NCBI GenBank assembly: GCA_023150195.1
Contig: JAKLLI010000082.1
Coordinates: forward strand, 1 to 7,617
Length of the DNA stretch: 7,617 nucleotides
Direction of reading: 5' to 3'
Source: Azonexus sp.
Lineage (GTDB): Bacteria; Pseudomonadota; Gammaproteobacteria; Burkholderiales; Rhodocyclaceae
The notes under the pieces are model-generated. The model was not told the origin of the DNA, ran no database searches, and was given only the letters and a program-made list of their open reading frames with translations. Positions 1-5,456 of this stretch are shown here, in pieces (the first letter of the stretch is position 1; each line of letters begins with the position of its first letter). The position numbers and the translations under genes were made by a program.

Positions 1-1
1 C

Positions 2-985
2 GAACGCAGCGAATTCACGCCCATCGAACGCGAGTATGTGGCCGCCCTGCTCTGCGCCTGGTTCGATCCCACCAAACTGCAACGGGTCGATCTCAACGCC
101 ATCCACGCCTGCGCTTACCAGTTAGCCCCCTTTGCCCGCATCTTCGACACGGTCCCCAGCGATGGCAGCGTCGATGTCAGTTGCAGCTTCCTGATCGATC
201 TGGAAGCCGGCCGTGCGGGCATGCCGCTGACCCGCGTGGTCAATGAGGAATACCCGGTTCATATTCGTGTCGTGGATTGTCTCAAGGCCCTGGATGCGCT
301 GGATCGCAACATCGCAGCAGGCGACAGCGACACCGATATCACCCCGGCACTGGGCGTGCCCAAACCCCTGCTCAAATCCCTGCGCACCGCGCTGGCCGGC
401 AGCAATGCCCGCCGCCATCAACGCAGCCGTACCCGACCGCATGCCAACGTGGTCGGTGGACTGGCCCAGGTGGTCGGTTTTGTGGAAGAACTGGCCTACT
501 CGCGGCGCTCTGTTGACGCGGTCGTCCGTGCCGAAGGGCCGCTGATCAAACCCTCGGAATGGAGCATTGTCGACGAAAGTCCCTGCGGCTATCGCCTGCG
601 CTTTGACAAGGGCGACAAATGGGAACGCGGTGTTGGCGATGTGGTGGCCATGCAACCACGGGAATCCAGCAAGGTCCTGATTGGCGTGGTGCGTCGGATT
701 TCCGCCACCGGCAACCGCCTGGAAATCGGCATGCAACTGCTCGGCCCGCATACCAGCGTGATCGAAGTCGACATTCCGGGCCGCAAGCGTCAGCACGCGC
801 TGTATCTCAACACCCTGAACGTCAATACCGACTACGCGGGGATCATCCTGCGCCCGGGCGCAACCCGTCCCGGTAGCAAGATTCGCCTCTACATCAACGG
901 GCAGGCGCACGAACGCACGCTGGGCAAATGTCTCGAATCCAACGACGGCATCGAACTGTTCGCCCTCTCCCGGCAGCCCGCCTGA
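2..985 (+). CDS. PilZ-like domain protein, 5'-truncated by window edge
   Basis: The reading frame is open from base 2, so the true start lies outside the window; a GTG at 38 is only an internal candidate. The 327 visible residues are soluble, with no signal peptide or membrane segment. A DxSxxG motif (DESPCG, visible residues 191-196) follows an Arg-rich RxxxR-like stretch (RRHQR, 137-141). After these comes a beta-rich segment, GVVRRIS then LEIGMQLLG, of the kind that closes PilZ domains. PilZ domains bind cyclic di-GMP through RxxxR and D/NxSxxG and control motility, biofilm or polysaccharide export. The spacing between the two motifs (about 50 residues) is longer than the usual 20-30, so c-di-GMP binding is uncertain. 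The N-terminal 130 residues match no domain I recognise. The gene stops 19 bp before rlmJ, so the two may be co-transcribed. Confidence 0.6.
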   Translation, partial: ERSEFTPIEREYVAALLCAWFDPTKLQRVDLNAIHACAYQLAPFARIFDTVPSDGSVDVSCSFLIDLEAGRAGMPLTRVVNEEYPVHIRVVDCLKALDALDRNIAAGDSDTDITPALGVPKPLLKSLRTALAGSNARRHQRSRTRPHANVVGGLAQVVGFVEELAYSRRSVDAVVRAEGPLIKPSEWSIVDESPCGYRLRFDKGDKWERGVGDVVAMQPRESSKVLIGVVRRISATGNRLEIGMQLLGPHTSVIEVDIPGRKRQHALYLNTLNVNTDYAGIILRPGATRPGSKIRLYINGQAHERTLGKCLESNDGIELFALSRQPA

Positions 986-1004
986 ATCCACAAAGAATCA
1001 CCTG

Positions 1005-1850
1005 ATGCTCAGCTATCGCCATGCCTATCACGCCGGCAATCACGCCGACGTGCTCAAACACCTGATCCTGCTCCAGATCGCGCAGTACATGGGCGAAAAA
1101 CCCGCCCCCTTCTGGATCGTGGATACGCATGCCGGCGCCGGGCGTTACGCGCTCGATTCCACCCATGCCAGCAAGCTGGCCGAATGGCGGGATGGGGTTG
1201 GTCGCCTGTGGGATGCCACAAGCCTGCCCGCAGCTGCGGTGGACTACCTCGATTTCATCAAAATGCTCAACCCGGATGGCCAGCTCAAGCACTATCCGGG
1301 CTCACCGTGGCTGGCCCGCCAGCTACTGCGCGAATCCGACCGTTTGCGTCTGTACGAAATGCACAGCACCGACAGCAAGCTGCTGATCGAATGCTTCAAG
1401 GGCAGCGGCCGTCAGGTCACGATCACCGAGGGCGATGGCTTTGCCGGCCTGAAAGCGGTCTTGCCGCCCCCGCCACGCCGCGGACTGGTGCTGATCGACC
1501 CGTCCTACGAAACCCGTGGAGACTACACCGCAGTGATCAAGGCCTTGCAGGAAGCGCTCAAGCGCTTTGCCACCGGCACCTATGCCCTGTGGTATCCCAT
1601 GCTGCCCAAACTGGAATCCCGTGAACTGCCCGACCGTCTGAAACGCCTGGGCGCCAAGGACTGGCTGCATGCCACACTCGAAGTCCGCGCCCCTTCCAGC
1701 GACGGTTTCGGCATGCACGGTAGCGGCATGTTCATCATCAACCCGCCGTGGACACTCGAAAAAACCCTGCACGAGTCGCTACCCGCGCTCAGCAGCCTGC
1801 TGGCGCAGGGGCCGGGCGCCAAATATACGCTGGAAAGCCAGTCGACCTGA
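1005..1850 (+). CDS. rlmJ: 23S rRNA (adenine(2030)-N6)-methyltransferase RlmJ
   Basis: The product is 281 aa, against about 280 for E. coli RlmJ, which methylates N6 of A2030 in 23S rRNA using SAM. The N-terminus MLSYRHAYHAGNHADVLKH is the family signature. A SAM-binding motif I, DTHAGAG, lies at residues 40-46. The catalytic motif IV is IDPSYE at 164-169, with Asp165 in the position of the catalytic Asp of the family. Its second residue pair reads P-S rather than the common P-P. The C-terminal half holds the typical ALWYPML and GSGMFIINPPW segments. The ATG at 1005 gives the family's standard N-terminus although the upstream sequence (aaagaa) is a poor ribosome binding site. The gene follows the PilZ-like gene by 19 bp and converges on the minus-strand pyrophosphohydrolase gene with an 8-bp gap. 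Identification is very secure. Confidence 0.96.
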   Translation: MLSYRHAYHAGNHADVLKHLILLQIAQYMGEKPAPFWIVDTHAGAGRYALDSTHASKLAEWRDGVGRLWDATSLPAAAVDYLDFIKMLNPDGQLKHYPGSPWLARQLLRESDRLRLYEMHSTDSKLLIECFKGSGRQVTITEGDGFAGLKAVLPPPPRRGLVLIDPSYETRGDYTAVIKALQEALKRFATGTYALWYPMLPKLESRELPDRLKRLGAKDWLHATLEVRAPSSDGFGMHGSGMFIINPPWTLEKTLHESLPALSSLLAQGPGAKYTLESQST

Positions 1851-1863
1851 GCCGGCGCTCAGG
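1846..1863. terminator. Hairpin covering both stop codons of convergent rlmJ and MazG-like gene
   Basis: CCTGAGC-CGGC-GCTCAGG forms a 7-bp perfect stem with a 4-nt loop. It contains the TGA stop of rlmJ (1848-1850) and the TGA stop of the minus-strand gene (1859-1861). No T-tract follows on either strand, so it is at best a non-canonical bidirectional terminator or an mRNA 3'-end stabiliser. Confidence 0.4.
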
Positions 1864-2215
1864 CTAAGTCGGTGTACTTGGCGCGCGAACCGAAGGCCTT
1901 GTCGACCGGGTATTTGGCCGCGTTCTTGATCAGTTTGCCCTCCGCCGCCGCGGCCAGATCGAAACCGGCCTTGTCCGCAATCAGCAGCAGATAGAGCAGA
2001 ATGTCGGCGCATTCATCCCGCAAGGCTTCGGCACCCGCCGGATCACCGGGCAAGGCCTCGATTTCCTCGTCCTTGAGCCATTGCGTCAGCTCCAGCAATT
2101 CGCCGGCTTCCAGATTCAGCGACACGATCAGGTTGCGCAAGCCGTGAAACTGCCGCCAGTCGCGTGCATCGCGAAAGGCGGTGATGGCGGCGGACAGGGA
2201 TTTCAGATCAGGCAT
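1859..2215 (-). CDS. MazG-like / dCTPase-type nucleotide pyrophosphohydrolase
   Basis: This 118-aa all-alpha protein belongs to the MazG-like NTP pyrophosphatase superfamily, in the subgroup of human DCTPP1 (RS21-C6/XTP3TPA). These enzymes hydrolyse dCTP or modified (d)NTPs to the NMP and pyrophosphate, cleaning the nucleotide pool. The metal-binding ExxE...ExxD motif is complete: Glu36 and Glu39 (LEAGELLE), Glu68 and Asp71 (ECADILLY). The Glu36-Glu68 spacing of 32 is that of DCTPP1. Trp20, Trp46 and Tyr75 sit where that family has substrate-pocket aromatics. The KNAAKYPV stretch near the C-terminus is also typical. The start at 2215 is fixed by an in-frame TGA two codons upstream; a GGAG lies about 10 nt before the ATG. 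The gene diverges from the symporter gene and converges on rlmJ. Exact substrate cannot be told from sequence; it is unlikely to be a toxin-system MazG, since no mazEF is present. Confidence 0.9.
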   Translation of the reverse strand: MPDLKSLSAAITAFRDARDWRQFHGLRNLIVSLNLEAGELLELTQWLKDEEIEALPGDPAGAEALRDECADILLYLLLIADKAGFDLAAAAEGKLIKNAAKYPVDKAFGSRAKYTDLA

Positions 2216-2264
2216 CAGTCATTGGCTCCGAAGAATGTCCGGATGATGCCACAGGCCTTGGGAT

Positions 2265-2270
2265 TAAAAT
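2265..2270 (+). promoter_or_regulatory. Possible -10 box for the symporter gene
   Basis: TAAAAT sits in the short divergent region between the pyrophosphohydrolase and symporter genes. No convincing -35 element lies 16-18 bp upstream. If it is used, transcription would begin near 2277, downstream of the first in-frame ATG (2269), which favours the ATG at 2296. Confidence 0.25.
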
Positions 2271-2295
2271 GCCGCGTCCCCCGCAAGGTATGGCC

Positions 2296-3525
2296 ATGAA
2301 ACTGCCCTCGCTCAATATCCAGATCCTGCTCGGTTGTGTCCTGGGCATTTTTGCCGGCCGCTGGCTGTCGACCGCACCCGACATCGCACCGACCGTGCTT
2401 TATGGCGCCAAACTCACCGGCACCCTGTTTCTCGACTTGCTACGCATGGTGCTGGTGCCACTGGTGTTTGCCTCCATTGTCAGCGGCGTCGCCAACCTGC
2501 GCGCCCATCACCAGATGCACACCGTCTGGAAAACCACGCTGGCCTTTTTCTTCGGCACCATGGGGCTGGCCATTCTGCTCGGTTTTGCCGCCGCCCACCT
2601 GTTCCGGCCAGGAGAAGGCCTGCATCTGGCGATGTTTGCCGATGCGACGCGCCAGTATCAGGCCCAGCACATGCCGCTCGCCGACTACATCGCGCGCTTT
2701 CTCCACGGCCTGTTCCAGAACCCCTTCAAGGCACTGGCCAACGGCGAAATTCTCGCCGTGGTCATGATCGCCCTGTTTTTCGGCATTGCGCTGGTCGTGG
2801 GCGGCGAGCGTTTCCGACAGTTGCGCAGCCTGATCGACGAATTGCTGGCGCTCTGCCTGTTGATCGTCGGCTGGATCATGCGCCTCGCCCCGCTCGGCCT
2901 GGCCGCCCTGCTGCTACAACTGGTGGCCACGCAAGACCTTGCCCTGCTGGCCAGCCTGGGCGCGTTCTCAGGCGTGGTCATCGGCACCACCCTGCTGCAT
3001 GGCCTCATCGTCCTCCCCGCGCTGCTCTGGCTGATCACACGGGTATCGCCACTCACATTCTTCAAAGGCGCCCGCGAAGCCCTGCTGACCGCCTTCGTCA
3101 CCAGCTCCAGTGCCGCCACCCTGCCGATCACCCTGCGCTGTACCGAACAGCATTTGCACGTGCGCCAGGACGTTGCCCGCTTCGTCGTCCCGCTGGGCGC
3201 CACGCTCAACATGGACGGCACGGCGCTCTACGAAGCCGCCGCCGCCCTCTTTGTCGCCCGGCTGGCCGGTATCGAACTCGACGTGGCGCAACAGATGATC
3301 ATCTTTTTTGTCGCCATGCTCGGCGCCATCGGCGCCCCCGGCATCCCCAGCGTCGGCATGCTCTCGATGGTGCTGGTCCTGGAATCGGTCGGCCTGCCCA
3401 CCGAAGCCATTGCCCTCCTCCTCCCCATCGACCGCCTGCTCGACACCGTCAGAACCGCCGTCAACGTCGAAGGCGACATGATCGGCAGTCTGGTCGTTCA
3501 GCATGTCACCACGGTCGCGGAGTGA
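2296..3525 (+). CDS. DAACS-family dicarboxylate/amino acid:cation symporter
   Basis: This 409-aa inner-membrane protein belongs to the GltP/DctA/GltPh family, which takes up glutamate, aspartate or C4-dicarboxylates with Na+ or H+. All core motifs are present. The HP1 hairpin serines followed by TLP (TSSSAATLP) are at residues 269-277. The TM7 ion-site NMDGT is at 305-309. The HP2 loop GAPGIPS is at 346-352. The TM8 substrate-binding helix has the pattern DxxLDxxRTxxNVxGD at 379-394, and its Arg386 marks carriers of acidic side-chain substrates. About eight hydrophobic segments are visible. I chose ATG 2296 over 2269 and 2290 because AAGG (2285-2288) lies 7 nt before it and the family N-terminus fits MKLPSLNIQ; starting at 2269 would add nine proline-rich residues. 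Substrate and coupling ion cannot be settled from sequence. The gene appears monocistronic. Confidence 0.93.
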   Translation: MKLPSLNIQILLGCVLGIFAGRWLSTAPDIAPTVLYGAKLTGTLFLDLLRMVLVPLVFASIVSGVANLRAHHQMHTVWKTTLAFFFGTMGLAILLGFAAAHLFRPGEGLHLAMFADATRQYQAQHMPLADYIARFLHGLFQNPFKALANGEILAVVMIALFFGIALVVGGERFRQLRSLIDELLALCLLIVGWIMRLAPLGLAALLLQLVATQDLALLASLGAFSGVVIGTTLLHGLIVLPALLWLITRVSPLTFFKGAREALLTAFVTSSSAATLPITLRCTEQHLHVRQDVARFVVPLGATLNMDGTALYEAAAALFVARLAGIELDVAQQMIIFFVAMLGAIGAPGIPSVGMLSMVLVLESVGLPTEAIALLLPIDRLLDTVRTAVNVEGDMIGSLVVQHVTTVAE

Positions 3526-3554
3526 CACTCACCGGCGCGTGAGCGACCACCGTG
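3510..3554 (+). terminator. Nested inverted repeats at the end of the symporter gene
   Basis: CACGGT (3510-3515) pairs with ACCGTG (3549-3554), and CGC (3516-3518) with GCG (3543-3545). Inside lies a second stem, CTCAC (3528-3532) with GTGAG (3539-3543). The structure spans the symporter stop codon. There is no T-run after it, so termination is possible but unproven. Confidence 0.3.
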
Positions 3555-3613
3555 AAATCGATGGACAGTATTCGGTCAGCGCATCGGCCAACAAGTCGCT
3601 CAAAAAGCTGCCA

Positions 3614-3619
3614 TATAAT
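3614..3619 (+). promoter_or_regulatory. TATAAT box, possible promoter of the plus-strand ORF
   Basis: A perfect consensus -10 hexamer lies 41 bp before the ATG at 3661. There is no recognisable TTGACA-like -35 at the right distance and no TGn extension. It overlaps the left arm of the inverted repeat at 3616-3644. It may be chance in an AT-richer stretch. Confidence 0.2.
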
Positions 3620-3644
3620 GCCAATCGCAACGCTTTTGGCATTA
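3616..3644. terminator. 9-bp inverted repeat at the 3' end of the minus-strand ORF
   Basis: TAATGCCAA (3616-3624) and TTGGCATTA (3636-3644) are perfect inverted copies around an 11-nt loop. The right arm contains the TAA stop of the minus-strand ORF. On the minus strand a run of five T follows about 10 bases after the stem. This could be a weak terminator for the minus-strand gene or a protein-binding palindrome upstream of the plus-strand ORF. Confidence 0.35.
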
Positions 3645-3950
3645 CCGATCCATCGAAACAATGTCTTCGCTCGAAAACAGCCCAGAGATTACAAACTCAT
3701 CGAAGCTTGAACTTGGTTCGCATACCCTTGCCAGTTGGAGCCAGGCAACGATTGTGGGCGGGAGTATTGCAGCCTCGCTCAGTCGAGTTGCCCAGCATAC
3801 AGAGCTTGGCTCGCTGGCCCACACGCATACGTTGATCGGATTAGTGATCGTTTTGATCCTGACTTTGTCACTCCCGCTCATGCCAATAACGATTACGGCA
3901 GTTAATGCACCCACGATGCAAGTAATCACCAGCACTTCCCTGTTCAACAT
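3642..3950 (-). CDS. Hypothetical small membrane protein
   Basis: No family is recognised. The 102-aa product begins with a short positively charged head, MLNR, followed by a hydrophobic helix (about residues 5-24, EVLVITCIVGALTAVIVIG). The rest is polar, with Cys at about residues 11, 43, 52 and 78 and a weaker hydrophobic patch near 63-77. The start at 3950 was preferred to the ATG at 3986 because a good Shine-Dalgarno (GGAG, six bases before the ATG) precedes it. The stop lies in an inverted repeat that could end transcription. The gene is wholly antisense to the plus-strand ORF at 3661-4179, so probably only one of the two is real. The ribosome binding site favours this one. The stretch is visibly lower in GC than its flanks, suggesting acquired DNA. 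Confidence 0.42.
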   Translation of the reverse strand: MLNREVLVITCIVGALTAVIVIGMSGSDKVRIKTITNPINVCVWASEPSSVCWATRLSEAAILPPTIVAWLQLARVCEPSSSFDEFVISGLFSSEDIVSMDR

Positions 3951-4179
3951 AATGCTCTCCAGCAAAGCAACATCCCTCCAAAACATCGCGTGGATCAGGG
4001 TGCGCTTCGATGGTTATCAAGAGCTATTTGTTGAGGCTGGGACCCGTGGCTTCGAAACAGTGGAAATTTTTCGCGTTGACTACAACAAAGGGGCTGGCAT
4101 ACCCGTTGCCGAGGAAAAAGCCGGCCACTTAGCAACATTCTGGTCTGTGGAAAACAAGGGTTACCGAGGGATCGCCTGA
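3661..4179 (+). CDS. Hypothetical protein ORF, antisense to the preceding one
   Basis: No family is recognised. The 172-aa frame has a Ser/Thr-rich N-terminus, a hydrophobic segment near residues 58-80 (LIGLVIVLILTLSLPLMPI) and a more protein-like, charged C-terminal third (about 110-172, containing FDGYQELFVEAG and VEIFRVDYNKGAG). No Shine-Dalgarno precedes the ATG. The first 97 codons lie opposite the minus-strand ORF at 3642-3950, and the hydrophobic segment may simply mirror that protein's membrane helix. The C-terminal third has no competing plausible frame and might be the remnant of a truncated gene. It ends 29 bp before the 106-bp direct repeat, in the low-GC accessory stretch. Treat as uncertain. 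Confidence 0.33.
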   Translation: MSSLENSPEITNSSKLELGSHTLASWSQATIVGGSIAASLSRVAQHTELGSLAHTHTLIGLVIVLILTLSLPLMPITITAVNAPTMQVITSTSLFNIMLSSKATSLQNIAWIRVRFDGYQELFVEAGTRGFETVEIFRVDYNKGAGIPVAEEKAGHLATFWSVENKGYRGIA

Positions 4180-4208
4180 AGCTGGACCGGAAGGCGACGG
4201 CCACAAAT

Positions 4209-4314
4209 CCAAGCACCATCGCCATGAAAACACGTCTGCACCTGTTACTCCTGTTCAACCTGTTTCTGCTGATACGGCCCGTAGCCGCCTTTGAATTCAG
4301 TGGTCCGTTTCCGG
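4209..4314 (+). repeat. 106-bp direct repeat, copy A
   Basis: It is identical to 5351-5456 at 104 of 106 positions; the two differences are C4217/T5359 and C4248/T5390. It covers 15 bp before the ATG and 91 bp of coding sequence, including the whole signal peptide. Similarity stops abruptly on both sides. The copies lie 1142 bp apart and enclose the vapBC module. Confidence 0.95.
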
Positions 4315-4319
4315 CATAG
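4224..4319 (+). pseudogene. Truncated 5' copy of the exported-protein gene at 5366
   Basis: The first 30 codons match those of the intact gene at 5366, with one change (Leu9 here, Phe9 there). One foreign codon and then TAG follow, giving a 31-residue product. It encodes a complete signal peptide (hydrophobic core about residues 5-17, VAA cleavage motif at 20-22) and only nine mature residues. The break point is at 4314/4315. It is best read as a gene fragment left by duplication or insertion. It could also be a decayed paralogue or still produce a secreted nonapeptide-like product, which I consider unlikely. No strong ribosome binding site precedes either copy. Confidence 0.75.
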
Positions 4320-4395
4320 CACCGCGACCGCCAAGTCGAGAATCAAGGCACGCGAGCAGGGCTGTCGTGCAGCTTCCGCGTAAAAAATACATACC

Positions 4396-4424
4396 TTGAT
4401 AGATTACGCAACGCGAGATATGCT
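4396..4424 (+). promoter_or_regulatory. Promoter of the vapBC operon
   Basis: TTGATA (4396-4401) and TATGCT (4419-4424) are separated by 17 bp, a good sigma-70-type promoter. Transcription would start near 4431, about 23 bases before the antitoxin ATG, inside the palindrome described next. Confidence 0.6.
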
Positions 4425-4425
4425 T

Positions 4426-4435
4426 TGATATATCA
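4426..4435. promoter_or_regulatory. Candidate VapB/VapBC operator
   Basis: TGATATATCA is a perfect 10-bp palindrome immediately after the -10 box. A related TTGATA half-site lies in the -35 element. AbrB-type antitoxins of this class repress their own operon by binding such palindromes, with the toxin as co-repressor; assignment to this site is inference from position and symmetry. Confidence 0.5.
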
Positions 4436-4453
4436 CATGGCAGGGAGGTTACG

Positions 4454-4714
4454 ATGTCTCAAGTCGCGAAGTTGTTTATGAATGGCCGCAGTCAGGCCGT
4501 GCGCCTGCCGGTCGCGTTTCGGTTTGATGCGGAGGAGGTCTTCATTCGCCAAGACCCTGAAACGGGAGATGTGATCCTGTCGCGCAAGCCAGAGTCGCTC
4601 GACAGTTTTTTCGCTGCGCTCAAGGGTGCTGACGTGCCAGCGGATTTCCTGGCGCCAGCGGATCGTGACCAAGGCGCGCAGGATCGCGATCCGTTCGAAG
4701 GTTGGTCGGAATGA
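4454..4714 (+). CDS. vapB: VapB/VagC-type antitoxin (SpoVT/AbrB-fold DNA-binding)
   Basis: The product is 86 aa, a usual size for this antitoxin family. The N-terminal half has the swapped-hairpin AbrB/SpoVT signature of the VagC/VapB group: KLFMNGRSQAVRLP (residues 6-19) followed by FRF and a beta-strand with EEVFIRQD. This half dimerises and binds the operator. The acidic C-terminal tail ending in DPFEGWSE is the kind of flexible region that wraps the toxin active site and is cut by Lon or Clp proteases. A strong Shine-Dalgarno (GGGAGG, 4443-4448) lies 5 nt before the ATG. The stop overlaps the toxin start by four bases (ATGA), so translation is coupled with antitoxin first, as is normal. 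The promoter and palindrome upstream suggest autoregulation. Confidence 0.93.
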   Translation: MSQVAKLFMNGRSQAVRLPVAFRFDAEEVFIRQDPETGDVILSRKPESLDSFFAALKGADVPADFLAPADRDQGAQDRDPFEGWSE

Positions 4715-5124
4715 CCCGGTATATGCTGGACACCAATATGGTGAGCAGCCTGGTGAGACAAAATCCGATCGCCGTAGAAAGAGCCAGGGGCGCGCCGATT
4801 GCCGCTCTGTGCATTTCCGCCATCACCGAGGGCGAGCTGCTCTACGGCTTGGCCAAGCGCCCGGAGGCTTTGCGGCTCCACGCGGCGGTCAGGGAATTCC
4901 TGCGCTGCGTTGATGTGCTGCCATGGGATGAAGTCGCGGCGGAGAGCTACGCGCAGTCCCGCGCCTCCATGGAGCGTCAAGGTAAAACACTCGCACCACT
5001 GGATTTGTTGATTGCTTCTCATGCGGTAAGTATTGGCGCCATATTGGTGACCAATGACCGGGCGTTCCGGTTGATGGGCGGACTGCGGGTAGAGGACTGG
5101 ACGGAATCGGCTCAAGGGCAATGA
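4711..5124 (+). CDS. vapC: VapC toxin, PIN-domain ribonuclease
   Basis: The 137-aa product is a single PIN domain, an Mg2+-dependent endoribonuclease. The best-studied VapC enzymes of this enterobacterial-type group cut initiator tRNA(fMet) in the anticodon loop and stop translation; the target here is inferred by family. All four acidic active-site residues are present: Asp7 (LDTN), Glu42 (ITEGELLYG), Asp98 (PLDLLIASHA) and Asp116 (TNDRAF). The toxin therefore looks catalytically intact. The ATG at 4711 overlaps the vapB stop (ATGA); an in-frame TTG at 4702 is less likely. The pair sits between two direct repeats of an unrelated gene start, suggesting the module arrived with, or stabilises, a mobile or duplicated segment. 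Confidence 0.94.
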   Translation: MTRYMLDTNMVSSLVRQNPIAVERARGAPIAALCISAITEGELLYGLAKRPEALRLHAAVREFLRCVDVLPWDEVAAESYAQSRASMERQGKTLAPLDLLIASHAVSIGAILVTNDRAFRLMGGLRVEDWTESAQGQ

Positions 5125-5142
5125 CAATGCCTTAACTACTTT
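5114..5142 (+). terminator. Weak terminator candidate after vapC
   Basis: AAGGGCA (5114-5120) can pair with TGCCTT (5128-5133), with one bulged G, around a 7-nt loop; five T follow at about 5138-5142. The stem is short and the last vapC codons lie within it. Confidence 0.3.
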
Positions 5143-5152
5143 TTCCGTTCCA

Positions 5153-5350
5153 CTACGCCTCAAACCCCTTACCCAGCAATGCGCCGCCGATCATGCTCAC
5201 CAGTTCGCCCGGCGTCGATGAATAGAAGAAGCCGATGCCGCTCAGGACAGAATCGTTGGCCTGCCAACCGGGGCAGGGACTGTTCATCTGCTCGGCGATG
5301 CCGGCACCGTTGTGGCCGACTAACATGATTTTGTCGTTACTTCGCCCATC
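5153..5350 (-). pseudogene. Apparent 3' remnant of an unrecognised minus-strand gene
   Basis: On the minus strand a frame runs from the edge of repeat copy B (5350) to a TAG at 5153, about 65 codons. It reads as plausible protein with GC-rich third positions, including VGHNGAGIAEQ, SPCPGW and a hydrophobic Gly-rich tail (ELVSMIGGALLGKGFEA). No ribosome binding site precedes the internal ATG at 5326, and the family is not recognised. Upstream the frame would run into the antisense strand of the repeat, so the rest of the gene seems to have been lost at the repeat junction. A genuine small gene or a chance open frame remain possible. It is the only content I see between vapC and the next gene. 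Confidence 0.38.
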
Positions 5351-5456
5351 CCAAGCACTATCGCCATGAAAACACGTCTGCACCTGTTATTCCTGTTCAA
5401 CCTGTTTCTGCTGATACGGCCCGTAGCCGCCTTTGAATTCAGTGGTCCGTTTCCGG
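5351..5456 (+). repeat. 106-bp direct repeat, copy B
   Basis: This is the second copy of the repeat at 4209-4314 (104/106 identical). It forms the leader and first 30 codons of the intact exported-protein gene. Its left edge abuts the minus-strand gene remnant. Confidence 0.95.

Larger units (their letters stand above)
4315..5350. mobile_element. Repeat-bracketed vapBC island (putative insertion)
   Basis: This 1036-bp segment separates the two 106-bp repeats. It contains, in order, about 80 bp of unassigned DNA, the vapBC promoter and operator, vapB, vapC and the minus-strand gene remnant. No transposase, integrase, terminal inverted repeat or short target duplication is visible, so it is not an autonomous element. 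Duplication of the neighbouring gene start implies that the segment arose by recombination or tandem duplication at this point. The label mobile element is an inference. Confidence 0.4.

Noticed and set aside
122..991. Long minus-strand ORF (289 codons) opposite the PilZ-like gene
   Set aside because: It is a high-GC antisense shadow: composition is Gly/Ala/Asp/His-rich without a recognisable domain, and the plus strand has motif support.
2685..3528. Two minus-strand ORFs opposite the symporter
   Set aside because: No domain, and compositions that mirror the antisense of a membrane protein; the symporter frame carries all family motifs.
2334..3542. 402-codon plus-strand ORF overlapping the symporter gene
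   Set aside because: It is frame-shifted relative to the symporter and almost entirely Arg/Pro/His-rich, a typical shadow of a GC-rich membrane-protein gene.
3503..3835. 110-codon plus-strand ORF starting inside the symporter's end
   Set aside because: No ribosome binding site or recognisable features, and basic low-complexity content; it crosses the inverted repeats.
3995..4258. Minus-strand ORF opposite the plus-strand hypothetical and repeat A
   Set aside because: Arg/Ser/Cys-rich with no structure, and it runs into the antisense of the repeat; the same frame is not kept opposite repeat B.
4492..5163. 223-codon minus-strand ORF opposite vapBC
   Set aside because: It is antisense to two well-identified genes and shows no domain.
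4315..5350. Insertion sequence carrying vapBC
   Set aside because: No transposase, terminal inverted repeats or short target duplication is present; the 106-bp repeats are a gene start, not IS ends.
4209..5456. CRISPR-like or tandem repeat array
   Set aside because: There are only two copies, 1142 bp apart, and they encode a signal peptide.
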